Shown piece after piece: positions 15,938 through 23,412 of a stretch of DNA of 64,000 bases. The stretch's first letter is position 1, and the number at the start of each line of letters is the position of its first letter. The position numbers and the translations under genes were made by a program. The stretch lies in assembly GCA_050288165.1 (NCBI GenBank), contig JBNKDG010000004.1:186001-250000 (forward strand), in the 5' to 3' direction. This DNA comes from JAPHTQ01 sp050288165 (GTDB lineage: Bacteria > Pseudomonadota > Gammaproteobacteria > Thiohalomonadales > Thiohalomonadaceae). The notes beneath the pieces were generated by a model. The model searched no databases, was not told the origin of the DNA, and saw only the letters and a program-made list of their open reading frames with translations.

Positions 15938-15960
15938 TCCTGGGCGTGAACTGTCGTGAT
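15725..15960 (-). pseudogene. SymE-like protein remnant, copy 2 (no start codon)
   Basis: Minus-strand frame ending in TGA at 15725-15727. It encodes KIPSHKWLTVGKFYYYY, VPAINIKGRWLDEAGFAIG and VRICQGCLVMTVEE, so the whole SymE domain is present. The frame stays open upstream only by running into the OmpA-like gene; the first internal ATG (in GTMNYPVE) would give 41 residues and drop the first strand. I therefore call a remnant that lost its 5' end. Confidence 0.65.
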
Positions 15961-15963
15961 GAC

Positions 15964-15995
15964 AAAAACGCGGTGCTGAGAAACAGCACCGCGTT
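15964..15995 (-). terminator. Rho-independent terminator of the OmpA-like gene
   Basis: On the minus strand AACGCGGTGCTG pairs with CAGCACCGCGTT around a five-base loop and is followed by TTTTGTC, 22 bases after the OmpA-like stop. Confidence 0.88.
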
Positions 15996-16016
15996 ATATG
16001 TTGGGAATGCTGTGTA

Positions 16017-16676
16017 TCAGGTCTGGCGCAGGTAGATCTCCACCCGGCGGTTCTGTGCACGACCGCTGGCAGTGGCATTACTGGCACGCGGTTCCGCTTC
16101 ACCCAGACCATCGGTTGTGATCTGCTGCTGTGAAACACCCTGACTGATTAAGTAGTTCGCTGTTGCTGTAGCGCGACGCTTGGAGAGCGCCAGGTTGTAA
16201 GTCTCACTGCCGACGCTATCGGTAAAGCCGATGATCGTGATCAGTACTTTGGGATCGTCGCGAAGGACACGCGCCACTTTGTTCAGGGTGGGTTTGAATT
16301 CCGGTTTCAGCGTGGAGCTGTTGAATGCGAACGATGCTTCTGAAGAGACGCTTACCCGCAGCAGGTCTTCACGCAATCGCTGTACTTCCAGTGCCTTGGC
16401 ATCGCGCTCGGCGGCAATTTCACGAATCTTACGCTCTTTCTCGTCCATCGAATTGCCGATGGCGCCGCCGATGGCCGCACCGGCCAGGATACCTGCTGCC
16501 GCTTTGCCAGTGGATTGTTCGCCGGTATTGTTGGCGATAATAGCGCCGACGAGGCCGCCGAGGATCGCGCCTGCAGCGGTGTTGTTGTTTTGTCCTTCAG
16601 TGCCCGGTTCGTTGGTGGATGCGCAACCGGCCAGGCCAAGCGCTGCGATCAGGGGAACAACGATAAATCGTTTCAT
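16017..16676 (-). CDS. OmpA-family lipoprotein with glycine zipper
   Basis: A 219-residue protein starting at MKRFIVVPLI, 9 bases after GGAG. The lipobox LAGC puts the lipidated cysteine near residue 18. Two glycine-zipper stretches (AGAILGGLVGAIIANN and AGILAGAAIGGAIG) follow, then a charged coiled helix, and the OmpA peptidoglycan-binding domain at the C-terminus (TDSVGSETYNLALSKRRA, GRAQNRRVEIYL). It resembles YiaD/YfiB-type proteins that tether the outer membrane to the wall. It has its own terminator and is transcribed toward the RHS locus. Confidence 0.88.
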   Translation of the reverse strand: MKRFIVVPLIAALGLAGCASTNEPGTEGQNNNTAAGAILGGLVGAIIANNTGEQSTGKAAAGILAGAAIGGAIGNSMDEKERKIREIAAERDAKALEVQRLREDLLRVSVSSEASFAFNSSTLKPEFKPTLNKVARVLRDDPKVLITIIGFTDSVGSETYNLALSKRRATATANYLISQGVSQQQITTDGLGEAEPRASNATASGRAQNRRVEIYLRQT

Positions 16677-16803
16677 GTAGTGATTCTCCATATGGGTTTC
16701 GGGCCACGCTCGCGCATTCATCGAGAAATAATTACTGTGGCGCGATAATGTTACTCGTGTCTGAAGAGGGCGTTTTCAACCGCCAGTAATAATTTTTCCG
16801 GCA

Positions 16804-17973
16804 CTAACGTCCCTGGGTATTGCTTTGTTGCTGTGGCCGTTCCGCGACAGTCGCTTTTATCTCCAGCGCCTTTCCATTGCGAATGCCATTAATCTTCATC
16901 ACGTCGCCCGGTTGAGTCTGGGCGATGGCATTGAGCGCGGCATGCACACTCTCCATCTCTTTGCCGTTGATCTGTTTGATCACGTCGCCGGGTTCGAGTC
17001 CGGCCTTGTCGGCGGGACCGTTACGCAGCACGCCGGAGATGATCACGCCTTTCTCTCCTTTAAGGCCGAATGACTCGGCCAGGTCGGGTGTCAGTTCCTG
17101 TATTTCCACACCGAGCCAACCACGGCTGACGTAACCCTTCTCGACGATCTGCGCCATGCTGATCTTGGCCAGGCTGACCGGGATAGCAAAACCGATCCCT
17201 TCCGAGCCACCGGACTGGCTGAAGATGGCGGTGTTGATGCCGATGAGTTCGCCGTGGGCGGTGATCAGTGCGCCACCGGAGTTGCCGGGGTTAATCGCCG
17301 CGTCGGTCTGGATGAAGTTTTCGAAGGTGTTGATCCCCAGTTCGCTACGTCCCGTGGCACTGACGATGCCCTGGGTGACGGTCTGACCCACACCGAAGGG
17401 ATTGCCGATGGCGAGTACCACATCACCAACACGCAGTGCGTCGGATTTGCCCAGGGTGATCACCGGCAGTTTCTCCAGTTCCACCTTGAGGACGGCGAGA
17501 TCGGCTTCGGTGTCCTTGCCAATGATCTTGGCCTCAGTTGAGCGACCATCGCGCAGAGTGACGCGGATCTCCTCAGCACCTTCGATTACATGGTTATTGG
17601 TCAGAATAAAGCCGTGTTCATTGACAATGACACCGGAGCCGAGGGAGATCTCTTCGCGCTTTTGCGGCGCCAGTTGATCGCCGAAGAAGCGGCGGAAGAA
17701 GGGGTCTTCGAGTAGTGGACTGCTCTGTACTACGATCTTGCGGCTGTGGATGTTGACCACGGCCGGGGCTGCAATGTCGACCGCCTCAGCGTAGGATACA
17801 GGGCCAGTCTGGTAGACCCGTGAGTTGGCGCCATCGCTCTCGACGAAGGTCACCACATTCTTGTTTTGTCCGTTGGTTAACAGATCCGGTCGCCATACCA
17901 GGATCAGAAAGGCGATGGCGAGACCGACGGTGACGGACTGGAACAGAAATCTGGCGGTTTTGGATAGACTCAT
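16804..17973 (-). CDS. degS: Trypsin-like periplasmic serine protease, DegS/AlgW type
   Basis: A 389-residue protein with one N-terminal membrane anchor (about 8-28), a trypsin-like domain and a single PDZ domain. The catalytic triad is H128 (TNNHVIEG), D158 (DTEADLAVLK) and S232 (NPGNSGGAL). The single PDZ and membrane anchor fit DegS/AlgW, which senses misfolded outer-membrane proteins and cuts RseA/MucA to release sigma-E; DegP-type proteases have two PDZ domains. I use the ATG at 17973 because the open frame upstream runs into the promoter region shared with the divergent NIF3 gene. Symbol by family; AlgW is the alternative name. Confidence 0.9.
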   Translation of the reverse strand: MSLSKTARFLFQSVTVGLAIAFLILVWRPDLLTNGQNKNVVTFVESDGANSRVYQTGPVSYAEAVDIAAPAVVNIHSRKIVVQSSPLLEDPFFRRFFGDQLAPQKREEISLGSGVIVNEHGFILTNNHVIEGAEEIRVTLRDGRSTEAKIIGKDTEADLAVLKVELEKLPVITLGKSDALRVGDVVLAIGNPFGVGQTVTQGIVSATGRSELGINTFENFIQTDAAINPGNSGGALITAHGELIGINTAIFSQSGGSEGIGFAIPVSLAKISMAQIVEKGYVSRGWLGVEIQELTPDLAESFGLKGEKGVIISGVLRNGPADKAGLEPGDVIKQINGKEMESVHAALNAIAQTQPGDVMKINGIRNGKALEIKATVAERPQQQSNTQGR

Positions 17974-18038
17974 TGGCGTCGGCTCTGGCTTAAATCTGAT
18001 ATTAAAGTGCCATATTACCTGATGGGAGAGATTAGCGC

Positions 18039-18797
18039 ATGGTGGCCCTGAACGAACTGGTGCAGTACTGCGATGACCTGCTCGATGTGGGGGCATACCA
18101 GGATTATTGCCCCAACGGTTTGCAGATTGAGGGCAGGGGAGAGGTCCGTTCCATCGTCGCCGGGGTGACCGCCTCGCAGGCGTTGATCGAGGCGGCTATC
18201 GAACAGCAGGCGGATCTGCTGCTGGTGCACCACGGCTATTTCTGGAAAGGCGAGGATGCTCCCATCACCGGCGTCAAGCGCAACCGGATCAAGGTGCTGC
18301 TGGAAAACGATATCTCCCTGCTGGCCTATCATCTGCCGCTGGACGGTCACCCTGAGCTGGGCAACAACGCGCAACTGGGCAGGCTGTGGGACATCCCCGT
18401 GGAAGGACGTTTTGGCTCCGGTCCGAATGGCGGATTGGGGATGTATGGCACTTTGCCAAACGCGCTATCACTGGACGATTTGGCCAAACGGATTGGCGAG
18501 CCGTTACAACGCGAGCCGCAGGTGATCGAAGGGGGAAGCCATCCTGTTAGCCGCGTCGGCTGGTGCAGCGGCGGTGCCCAGGACTACATCGAAGCCGCCG
18601 CGGCGCAGGGGCTGGATGCCTTTATTAGCGGCGAAATCTCGGAGCGCACAGTACATCTCGCGCGGGAACTGGGGATTCACTATCTGGCGGCCGGACACCA
18701 CGCCACTGAGCAGTTCGGCGTACAGGCTTTGGGTAAATTTATTTCCGACCATTTTTCTCTGAAATATCAAACCATTAATATTGCTAATCCTGTCTAA
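18039..18797 (+). CDS. NIF3/YbgI-family dinuclear metal protein
   Basis: A 252-residue NIF3-like protein. The metal-ligand blocks LLLVHHGYFWKG and AAGHHATEQFG and the AYHLPLDGHPELGNNAQLG segment are intact. Family members form toroidal hexamers with two metal ions per subunit; proposed as GTP cyclohydrolase 1 type 2, but the role is unsettled. Strong ribosome site GGGAGAG. Divergent from the DegS-like gene, 65 bases apart; this pair followed by petABC is a familiar arrangement in non-enteric Gammaproteobacteria. Confidence 0.92.
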   Translation: MVALNELVQYCDDLLDVGAYQDYCPNGLQIEGRGEVRSIVAGVTASQALIEAAIEQQADLLLVHHGYFWKGEDAPITGVKRNRIKVLLENDISLLAYHLPLDGHPELGNNAQLGRLWDIPVEGRFGSGPNGGLGMYGTLPNALSLDDLAKRIGEPLQREPQVIEGGSHPVSRVGWCSGGAQDYIEAAAAQGLDAFISGEISERTVHLARELGIHYLAAGHHATEQFGVQALGKFISDHFSLKYQTINIANPV

Positions 18798-18865
18798 TTG
18801 GCAGGCCTGTCAGCTTGACCCTGGCGCATGGTTTATTGGAAACTAGGCGGCTAAATACCCAGGTC

Positions 18866-18883
18866 AATAAGAAACTTCTTATT
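18866..18883. promoter_or_regulatory. Palindrome before petA, candidate operator
   Basis: AATAAGAA-AC-TTCTTATT is a perfect 8-base inverted repeat in the 190-base region 18798-18987 between the NIF3 gene and petA. The half-site AAGAA/TTCTT is shared with the palindrome before the RHS gene. It could be a regulator site or a small hairpin; no clear promoter was recognised around it. Confidence 0.35.
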
Positions 18884-18987
18884 TACTGAATTGATTTGCG
18901 TGCGTAGGCCCGTAGCGTTCACCTCGGGCGTCCCCTATGCGCGTTTTTTACAGGTTTACCAAAACCATTTAAGTTGGGAGAGGCTTA

Positions 18988-19587
18988 ATGAGCACAGAAG
19001 GCGTAGATAAGGGTCGCCGCCGCTTCCTCACCGCCGCCACCAGTGTAGTTGGTGCCGTGGGTGCAGGGTTTGCGGTCGCCCCGTTTGTGTTGTCCATGCA
19101 GCCGAGTGCACGCGCACAGGCAGCAGGGGCGCCGGTTGAGGCCGATGTCAGCAAGCTCGAACCGGGTCAGATGATGACCGTCGAGTGGCGCGGCAAGCCG
19201 GTGTGGATTGTTCGTCGCACCGAGCAGAACCTGAAGGATCTGCCGACCATCGAGGGCGTACTCCTCGATCCCGCGTGCGATGCAGACCAGCAGCCGGCAT
19301 ATGCGAAGAACGTATTCCGCGCCCGCGAGGACCACAAAGAATACGCCGTTATCGTCGGTATCTGTACCCACCTCGGTTGTTCCCCCACCTACCGTCCTGA
19401 TGTAGCCCCCGCCGACCTCGGTCCCGATTGGAAAGGCGGCTTCTTCTGCCCCTGCCACGGTTCACGCTTCGACCTTTCCGGTCGCGTGTTTGCCGGTGTC
19501 CCGGCACCGAAGAACCTGGCGGTTCCGCCTTACAAGTTCCTGAGCAACACCCAGATCATCGTGGGTGAAGACGGAGGTGCTGCATAA
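18988..19587 (+). CDS. petA: Ubiquinol-cytochrome c reductase Rieske iron-sulfur subunit
   Basis: The 199-residue Rieske subunit of cytochrome bc1. A twin-arginine-type start (GRRRFLTAA) precedes a membrane helix (about 16-37). The [2Fe-2S] ligands are in CTHLGC (C126, H128) and CPCHGS (C154, H157), with C131 and C156 forming the usual disulfide. It takes the first electron from ubiquinol at the Qo site. Ribosome site GGGAGAGG. The TAA stop overlaps the petB ATG by one base. Confidence 0.97.
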   Translation: MSTEGVDKGRRRFLTAATSVVGAVGAGFAVAPFVLSMQPSARAQAAGAPVEADVSKLEPGQMMTVEWRGKPVWIVRRTEQNLKDLPTIEGVLLDPACDADQQPAYAKNVFRAREDHKEYAVIVGICTHLGCSPTYRPDVAPADLGPDWKGGFFCPCHGSRFDLSGRVFAGVPAPKNLAVPPYKFLSNTQIIVGEDGGAA

Positions 19588-20825
19588 TGAACGGCATGTT
19601 GACCCAACTGCTGGGCTGGGTGGATGCCCGCTTCCCGCTGACCAAGATGTGGAAGGAACACCTGTCTGAATACTACGCACCGAAGAACTTCAACTTCTGG
19701 TACTTCTTCGGTTCCCTGGCGTTGCTGGTGCTGGTTATCCAGATCGTTACCGGTATCTGGCTGGCCATGAGCTACAAGCCGGACGCCACCCTGGCGTTTG
19801 CTTCGGTCGAGTACATCATGCGCGACGTCGACTGGGGCTGGGTGATTCGTTACACTCACTCCACCGGTGCCTCCGCGTTCTTTGCCGTGGTTTACCTGCA
19901 CATGTTCCGCGGCCTGATGTACGGCTCCTACAAGAAGCCGCGCGAATTGCTCTGGATCATCGGTTGCCTGATCTACCTGGCGCTGATGGCCGAGGCGTTC
20001 TTCGGTTATCTGCTGCCCTGGGGCCAGATGTCCTACTGGGGTGCCCAGGTTATCGTTAATCTGTTCAGCGCCGTACCGTTCGTAGGTGATGACCTTTCCC
20101 TGTGGATTCGTGGTGACTTCGTCGTATCTGACGCCACCCTGAACCGTTTCTTCGCTTTCCACATTATTGCGGTACCGTTCGTGTTGGCGGCTCTGGTTGT
20201 GGTGCACATCATTGCGTTGCACGAGGTGGGTTCCAACAACCCTGACGGTGTTGAGATCAAGAAGAACAAGGATCCGGTGACCCACATCCCGTTGGATGGT
20301 ATCCCGTTCCACCCTTACTACACCGTGAAAGATATCGTTGGCGTGGTCGTGTTCCTGATGATCTTCTTTGCCATCGTCTTCTTTGCACCGGAGATGGGCG
20401 GTTACTTCCTTGAGCATCCGAACTTTGAACCTGCCAACCCGCTGAAGACCCCGCCGCACATTGCGCCGGTCTGGTACTTCACCCCGTTCTACGCCATCCT
20501 GCGCGCCGTGCCTTCCATGGCCGGTTCCGCATTCCCCGGCGTTATGGCAATGGGTGCCGCGGTAGTGATTCTGTTCTTCCTGCCCTGGATTGACCGTCAG
20601 CCGGTCAAATCGATCCGCTATCGCGGTCTCTGCTTCAAGGTACTGCTGTTCGTGTTCGTTGCGGACTTCGTCATGCTGGGTTACCTCGGTATGCAGCCGA
20701 CCACCGATCTGTACAAGCTGTTGGCTCAGATCGGCACGATTTACTACTTCGTGTTCTTCGCAGCTCTGTGGTTTATCCCCAAGTTTGAGAAGACCAAGCC
20801 GGTACCGGAGAGGGTGACAAAATGA
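19587..20825 (+). CDS. petB: Cytochrome b of the bc1 complex
   Basis: A 412-residue fused cytochrome b (both b6-like and subunit-IV-like halves), with at least eight membrane helices and histidines for the two b hemes (HSTGASAFFAVVYLHMFRG and FFAFHIIAVPFVLAALVVVH). The Qo motif reads PVWY rather than PEWY (HIAPVWYFTPFYAIL). PVWY is known from beta- and gammaproteobacterial enzymes, so this is a lineage trait rather than damage. Coupled by overlap to petA and petC. Confidence 0.97.
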   Translation: MNGMLTQLLGWVDARFPLTKMWKEHLSEYYAPKNFNFWYFFGSLALLVLVIQIVTGIWLAMSYKPDATLAFASVEYIMRDVDWGWVIRYTHSTGASAFFAVVYLHMFRGLMYGSYKKPRELLWIIGCLIYLALMAEAFFGYLLPWGQMSYWGAQVIVNLFSAVPFVGDDLSLWIRGDFVVSDATLNRFFAFHIIAVPFVLAALVVVHIIALHEVGSNNPDGVEIKKNKDPVTHIPLDGIPFHPYYTVKDIVGVVVFLMIFFAIVFFAPEMGGYFLEHPNFEPANPLKTPPHIAPVWYFTPFYAILRAVPSMAGSAFPGVMAMGAAVVILFFLPWIDRQPVKSIRYRGLCFKVLLFVFVADFVMLGYLGMQPTTDLYKLLAQIGTIYYFVFFAALWFIPKFEKTKPVPERVTK

Positions 20826-21559
20826 AGAAACTGATTACTGCACTGCTGCTCGCGCTCCCGGTTGCCGTGATGGCTTCCGGCGCGGGTCCGCACATGGAAA
20901 AAGCCAACATCGACATGGGCAACAAAGAGTCGCTGCGTCATGGCGCCCAGTTGTTCGTCAACTACTGCCTCAGCTGTCACTCAGCCGAATCCCAGCGCTA
21001 CAGCCGCATGGGACAGGATCTGGGCCTGACCGATGAGCAGGTGAAGAAGAATCTGATGCTGGCATCGGACAAGATCGGTTCCACCATGAAGGTTGCCATG
21101 CCTGCGGCTGACGCCAAGCGCTGGTTTGGTAACCCGCCGCCGGATCTGAGCGTCATGGCTCGTGCCCGGGGTGCCGATTACCTCTACAACTACCTCACCA
21201 CCTTCTATATCGATCCCAAGCGTCCGTTTGGGGTCAACAACCTGATGTTCCCGGACGTAGGCATGCCGCACGTACTGTGGGAACTGCAGGGGATGCAGAA
21301 GGCGGTCACCGAGACCCATACCGATGCCGAAGGCAATGAAACCACCGTTATCACCGGTTTCGAGATCGTTCAGCCCGGTAAGATGAACAAGGAAGAGTAC
21401 GACCAGGCCGCTCGCGACCTGACCGCTTTCCTGGTTTATGTTGGTGAGCCGATCCAGCTCAAACGTACCCAAATCGGTATCTGGGTACTGTTGTTCCTGG
21501 CAGTACTGTTCGTCTTTGCCTACGCCCTGAAGAAGGAGTACTGGAAAGACGTACATTGA
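20822..21559 (+). CDS. petC: Cytochrome c1 of the bc1 complex
   Basis: A 245-residue cytochrome c1. Signal peptide MKKLITALLLALPVAVMA, heme c motif CLSCH (C49, C52, H53), and a C-terminal membrane anchor (WVLLFLAVLFVFAYALK) ending in a positive patch. It passes electrons from the Rieske centre to soluble cytochrome c. Overlaps petB by four bases (ATGA). A terminator hairpin follows at 21644. Confidence 0.97.
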   Translation: MKKLITALLLALPVAVMASGAGPHMEKANIDMGNKESLRHGAQLFVNYCLSCHSAESQRYSRMGQDLGLTDEQVKKNLMLASDKIGSTMKVAMPAADAKRWFGNPPPDLSVMARARGADYLYNYLTTFYIDPKRPFGVNNLMFPDVGMPHVLWELQGMQKAVTETHTDAEGNETTVITGFEIVQPGKMNKEEYDQAARDLTAFLVYVGEPIQLKRTQIGIWVLLFLAVLFVFAYALKKEYWKDVH

Positions 21560-21643
21560 AATCCTGAAGGCGTGTCGGATGTGTTAGAATAACCGCCCGG
21601 CCTACGCCAGAAGCCGACAACATTGATGTCGGACAGGATTTTT

Positions 21644-21673
21644 CAAGGGGGCCTCGTGCCCCCTTGTTCGTTT
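21644..21673 (+). terminator. Rho-independent terminator after petABC
   Basis: CAAGGGGGC (21644-21652) pairs with GCCCCCTTG (21658-21666), followed by TTCGTTTT. It separates the bc1 operon from sspA, whose ATG is 34 bases further on. Confidence 0.8.
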
Positions 21674-21699
21674 TGGAACTTGTGAAGCAGGAGAATGAG

Positions 21700-22326
21700 A
21701 TGGGTGTGGTTGCCAACCGCCGCTCTGTAATGACACTTTTTTCCGGCGATACCGACGTCTATAGCCACCGCGTCCGCATCGTCCTTGCCGAGAAAGGGAT
21801 CAATGTCGACATCGTCCCGGTCGACTATGGCAATCTGCCTGAAGATCTTATCGACCTTAACCCCTACAACTCCGTACCGACCCTGGTGGATCGCGATCTG
21901 GTGCTCTACGACGCCCAGGTGATCATGGAGTATCTGGATGAGCGTTTCCCGCACCCGCCGCTGATGCCGGTCGACCCTGTCTCCCGTGCGACCAATCGCC
22001 TGATGCTGCACCGCATTGAGCAGGACCTCTACAGCCACTTCAACGTGGCCTGGGGTAACAGCGACAAGGCAGCGACCAAAGCGAAAAAGGAGATCCGCGA
22101 CAACCTGATGATGATCAGTCCGATCTTCGAGCAGAAGCCCTATTTCCTCAGCGATGAATTCTCCCTGGTGGATTGCGCCATGGCGCCGCTGTTGTGGCGT
22201 CTGCCGCAAATGGGTATTGATGTGCCGAAGCAGGCGGCGCCGCTGCTGGCCTATGCGGATCGCCTGTTTGCCCTCGAGTCGTTCCAGGCCAGCCTGAGCA
22301 TGCTCGAGCGGGAGATGCGCGACTAA
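21700..22326 (+). CDS. sspA: Stringent starvation protein A
   Basis: A 208-residue glutathione-S-transferase-fold protein that binds RNA polymerase and helps acid and stationary-phase survival. N-terminal thioredoxin-like half (TLFSGDTDVYSHRVRIVLAEKG, YNSVPTLVDRDLVLYDAQVI) then the helical GST half. I use the ATG at 21700, five bases after CAGGAGA-type sequence, giving the E. coli length (212); an upstream ATG-less extension would overlap the terminator. The petABC-sspA-sspB order is conserved in many non-enteric Gammaproteobacteria. Confidence 0.94.
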   Translation: MGVVANRRSVMTLFSGDTDVYSHRVRIVLAEKGINVDIVPVDYGNLPEDLIDLNPYNSVPTLVDRDLVLYDAQVIMEYLDERFPHPPLMPVDPVSRATNRLMLHRIEQDLYSHFNVAWGNSDKAATKAKKEIRDNLMMISPIFEQKPYFLSDEFSLVDCAMAPLLWRLPQMGIDVPKQAAPLLAYADRLFALESFQASLSMLEREMRD

Positions 22327-22356
22327 TCCGATTGCTATCGGAGGCGCGGAGGCACA

Positions 22357-22755
22357 ATGGCAGAAGAATCCATGACGCCGAGTCGGCCCTATCTGATTCG
22401 TGCCCTGTACGACTGGATCGTCGACAACGGCATGACCCCCTACGTGCTGGTAAATGCTGAGGATGAACAGGTCGTCGTGCCACGCCAGTTCGTCGAGGGC
22501 GGCAAGATCGTCCTCAACATCAATCCCAGCGCAGTACAGAACCTGCAACTGGGCAACGCCCTGGTGGAGATGGACGCACGTTTCAGCGGCACACCGATGC
22601 ATATCAGCATCCCGGTGATGTCGGTACTGGCGATCTACGCCCGGGAAAATGGCAAGGGGATGGTCTTCACCGAAGAGGAGGGTAACGATAGCCCACCTTC
22701 CGGCAATGGCGGTGACGACGGCAAGAAGCGCCCCAAGTTGCGCGTCGTTAAGTAA
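22357..22755 (+). CDS. sspB: ClpXP adaptor SspB
   Basis: A 132-residue adaptor that carries ssrA-tagged proteins to ClpXP. The folded N-terminal part (SRPYLIRALYDWIVDNGMTPYVLVNA ... INPSAVQNL) is followed by a flexible acidic/glycine linker and the ClpX-binding tail RPKLRVVK, which matches the known XB motif. Thirty bases after sspA on the same strand. Confidence 0.95.
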   Translation: MAEESMTPSRPYLIRALYDWIVDNGMTPYVLVNAEDEQVVVPRQFVEGGKIVLNINPSAVQNLQLGNALVEMDARFSGTPMHISIPVMSVLAIYARENGKGMVFTEEEGNDSPPSGNGGDDGKKRPKLRVVK

Positions 22756-22798
22756 GGAACACCCTAAGAGAGTTGTCCTTCCGTACCCCGGAGGCCAC

Positions 22799-23284
22799 AT
22801 GATCGAACTGCGCCAGGGTGATATCACCCGCCTCAAGGTCGATGCCATCGTCAATGCCGCCAACCAGAGTCTGCTGGGTGGTGGCGGTGTCGACGGCGCC
22901 ATCCATCGGGCCGCTGGCCCACAACTCCGCGAATACAATGCCACCCTGGGCGGATGCCGTACCGGCGAGGCCAAACTCAGTCCCGGTTTCCAGCTTCCTG
23001 CGCGCCATGTGATCAGTACCGTCGGTCCGGTCTGGCATGGCGGTACGCGGGGTGAAGCGGAACTGCTTGCCAACTGCTATCGCAACTCCCTCGAACTGGC
23101 ATTGGCCAACGATATTCGTAGCATCGCCTTTCCTTCGATTAGTACCGGTGTTTATGGCTATCCCAAGGCGCAGGCGGCGCAGATCGCACTAGGTGTGTTG
23201 CGTGAGTATGAATCACAATTTGAACGCATCATCGTCGTCACTCATGGCGACGAGGACACAGCCATTTATAGAAAATTGATGTAA
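22799..23284 (+). CDS. Macrodomain protein, O-acetyl-ADP-ribose deacetylase YmdB type
   Basis: A 161-residue single macrodomain. ADP-ribose-site motifs: QGDITRL at the N-terminus, IVNAANQSLLGGGGVDGAIH, and the phosphate loop FPSISTGVYGYP. Family members remove acetyl or ADP-ribose groups from small molecules or proteins. The start at 22799 is preceded by GGAGG at proper distance and gives the standard size; the open frame upstream overlaps sspB out of frame. Confidence 0.92.
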   Translation: MIELRQGDITRLKVDAIVNAANQSLLGGGGVDGAIHRAAGPQLREYNATLGGCRTGEAKLSPGFQLPARHVISTVGPVWHGGTRGEAELLANCYRNSLELALANDIRSIAFPSISTGVYGYPKAQAAQIALGVLREYESQFERIIVVTHGDEDTAIYRKLM

Positions 23285-23285
23285 A

Positions 23286-23412
23286 GGCTTTCACCACAGA
23301 GGCACAGAGAAAAGGAGGAAGGCAGGAAGACTACCGAGGAAAACTACTCACAACTTCGTAGTGTGTGTTTGGTCTTTCTCCGTACCTCTGTGTCTCTGTG
23401 GTGAGTCTTTTC
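23286..23412. repeat. Inverted-repeat element of the CACCACAGAGACACAGAG type
   Basis: TCACCACAGAGGCACAGAGA (23291-23310) is repeated in inverse at 23385-23404, 18 of 20 bases matching, around a non-coding 74-base centre that has its own small hairpin (ACTAC/GTAGT). Sequences ending in CTCTGTGTCTCTGTGGTG are scattered intergenically in many unrelated bacterial genomes (from memory). It fills the space between the convergent macrodomain and FAD-oxidase genes and may serve as a bidirectional terminator. Confidence 0.65.

Noticed and set aside
5108..16000. RHS region as a mobile island
   Set aside because: No integrase, transposase, tRNA or att-like end was found at either border; the inner direct repeats suggest local recombination, not a mobile element.
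21643..23073. Minus-strand frame of 476 codons across sspA, sspB and the macrodomain gene
   Set aside because: Crosses three well-supported genes and a terminator; translation has no domain.
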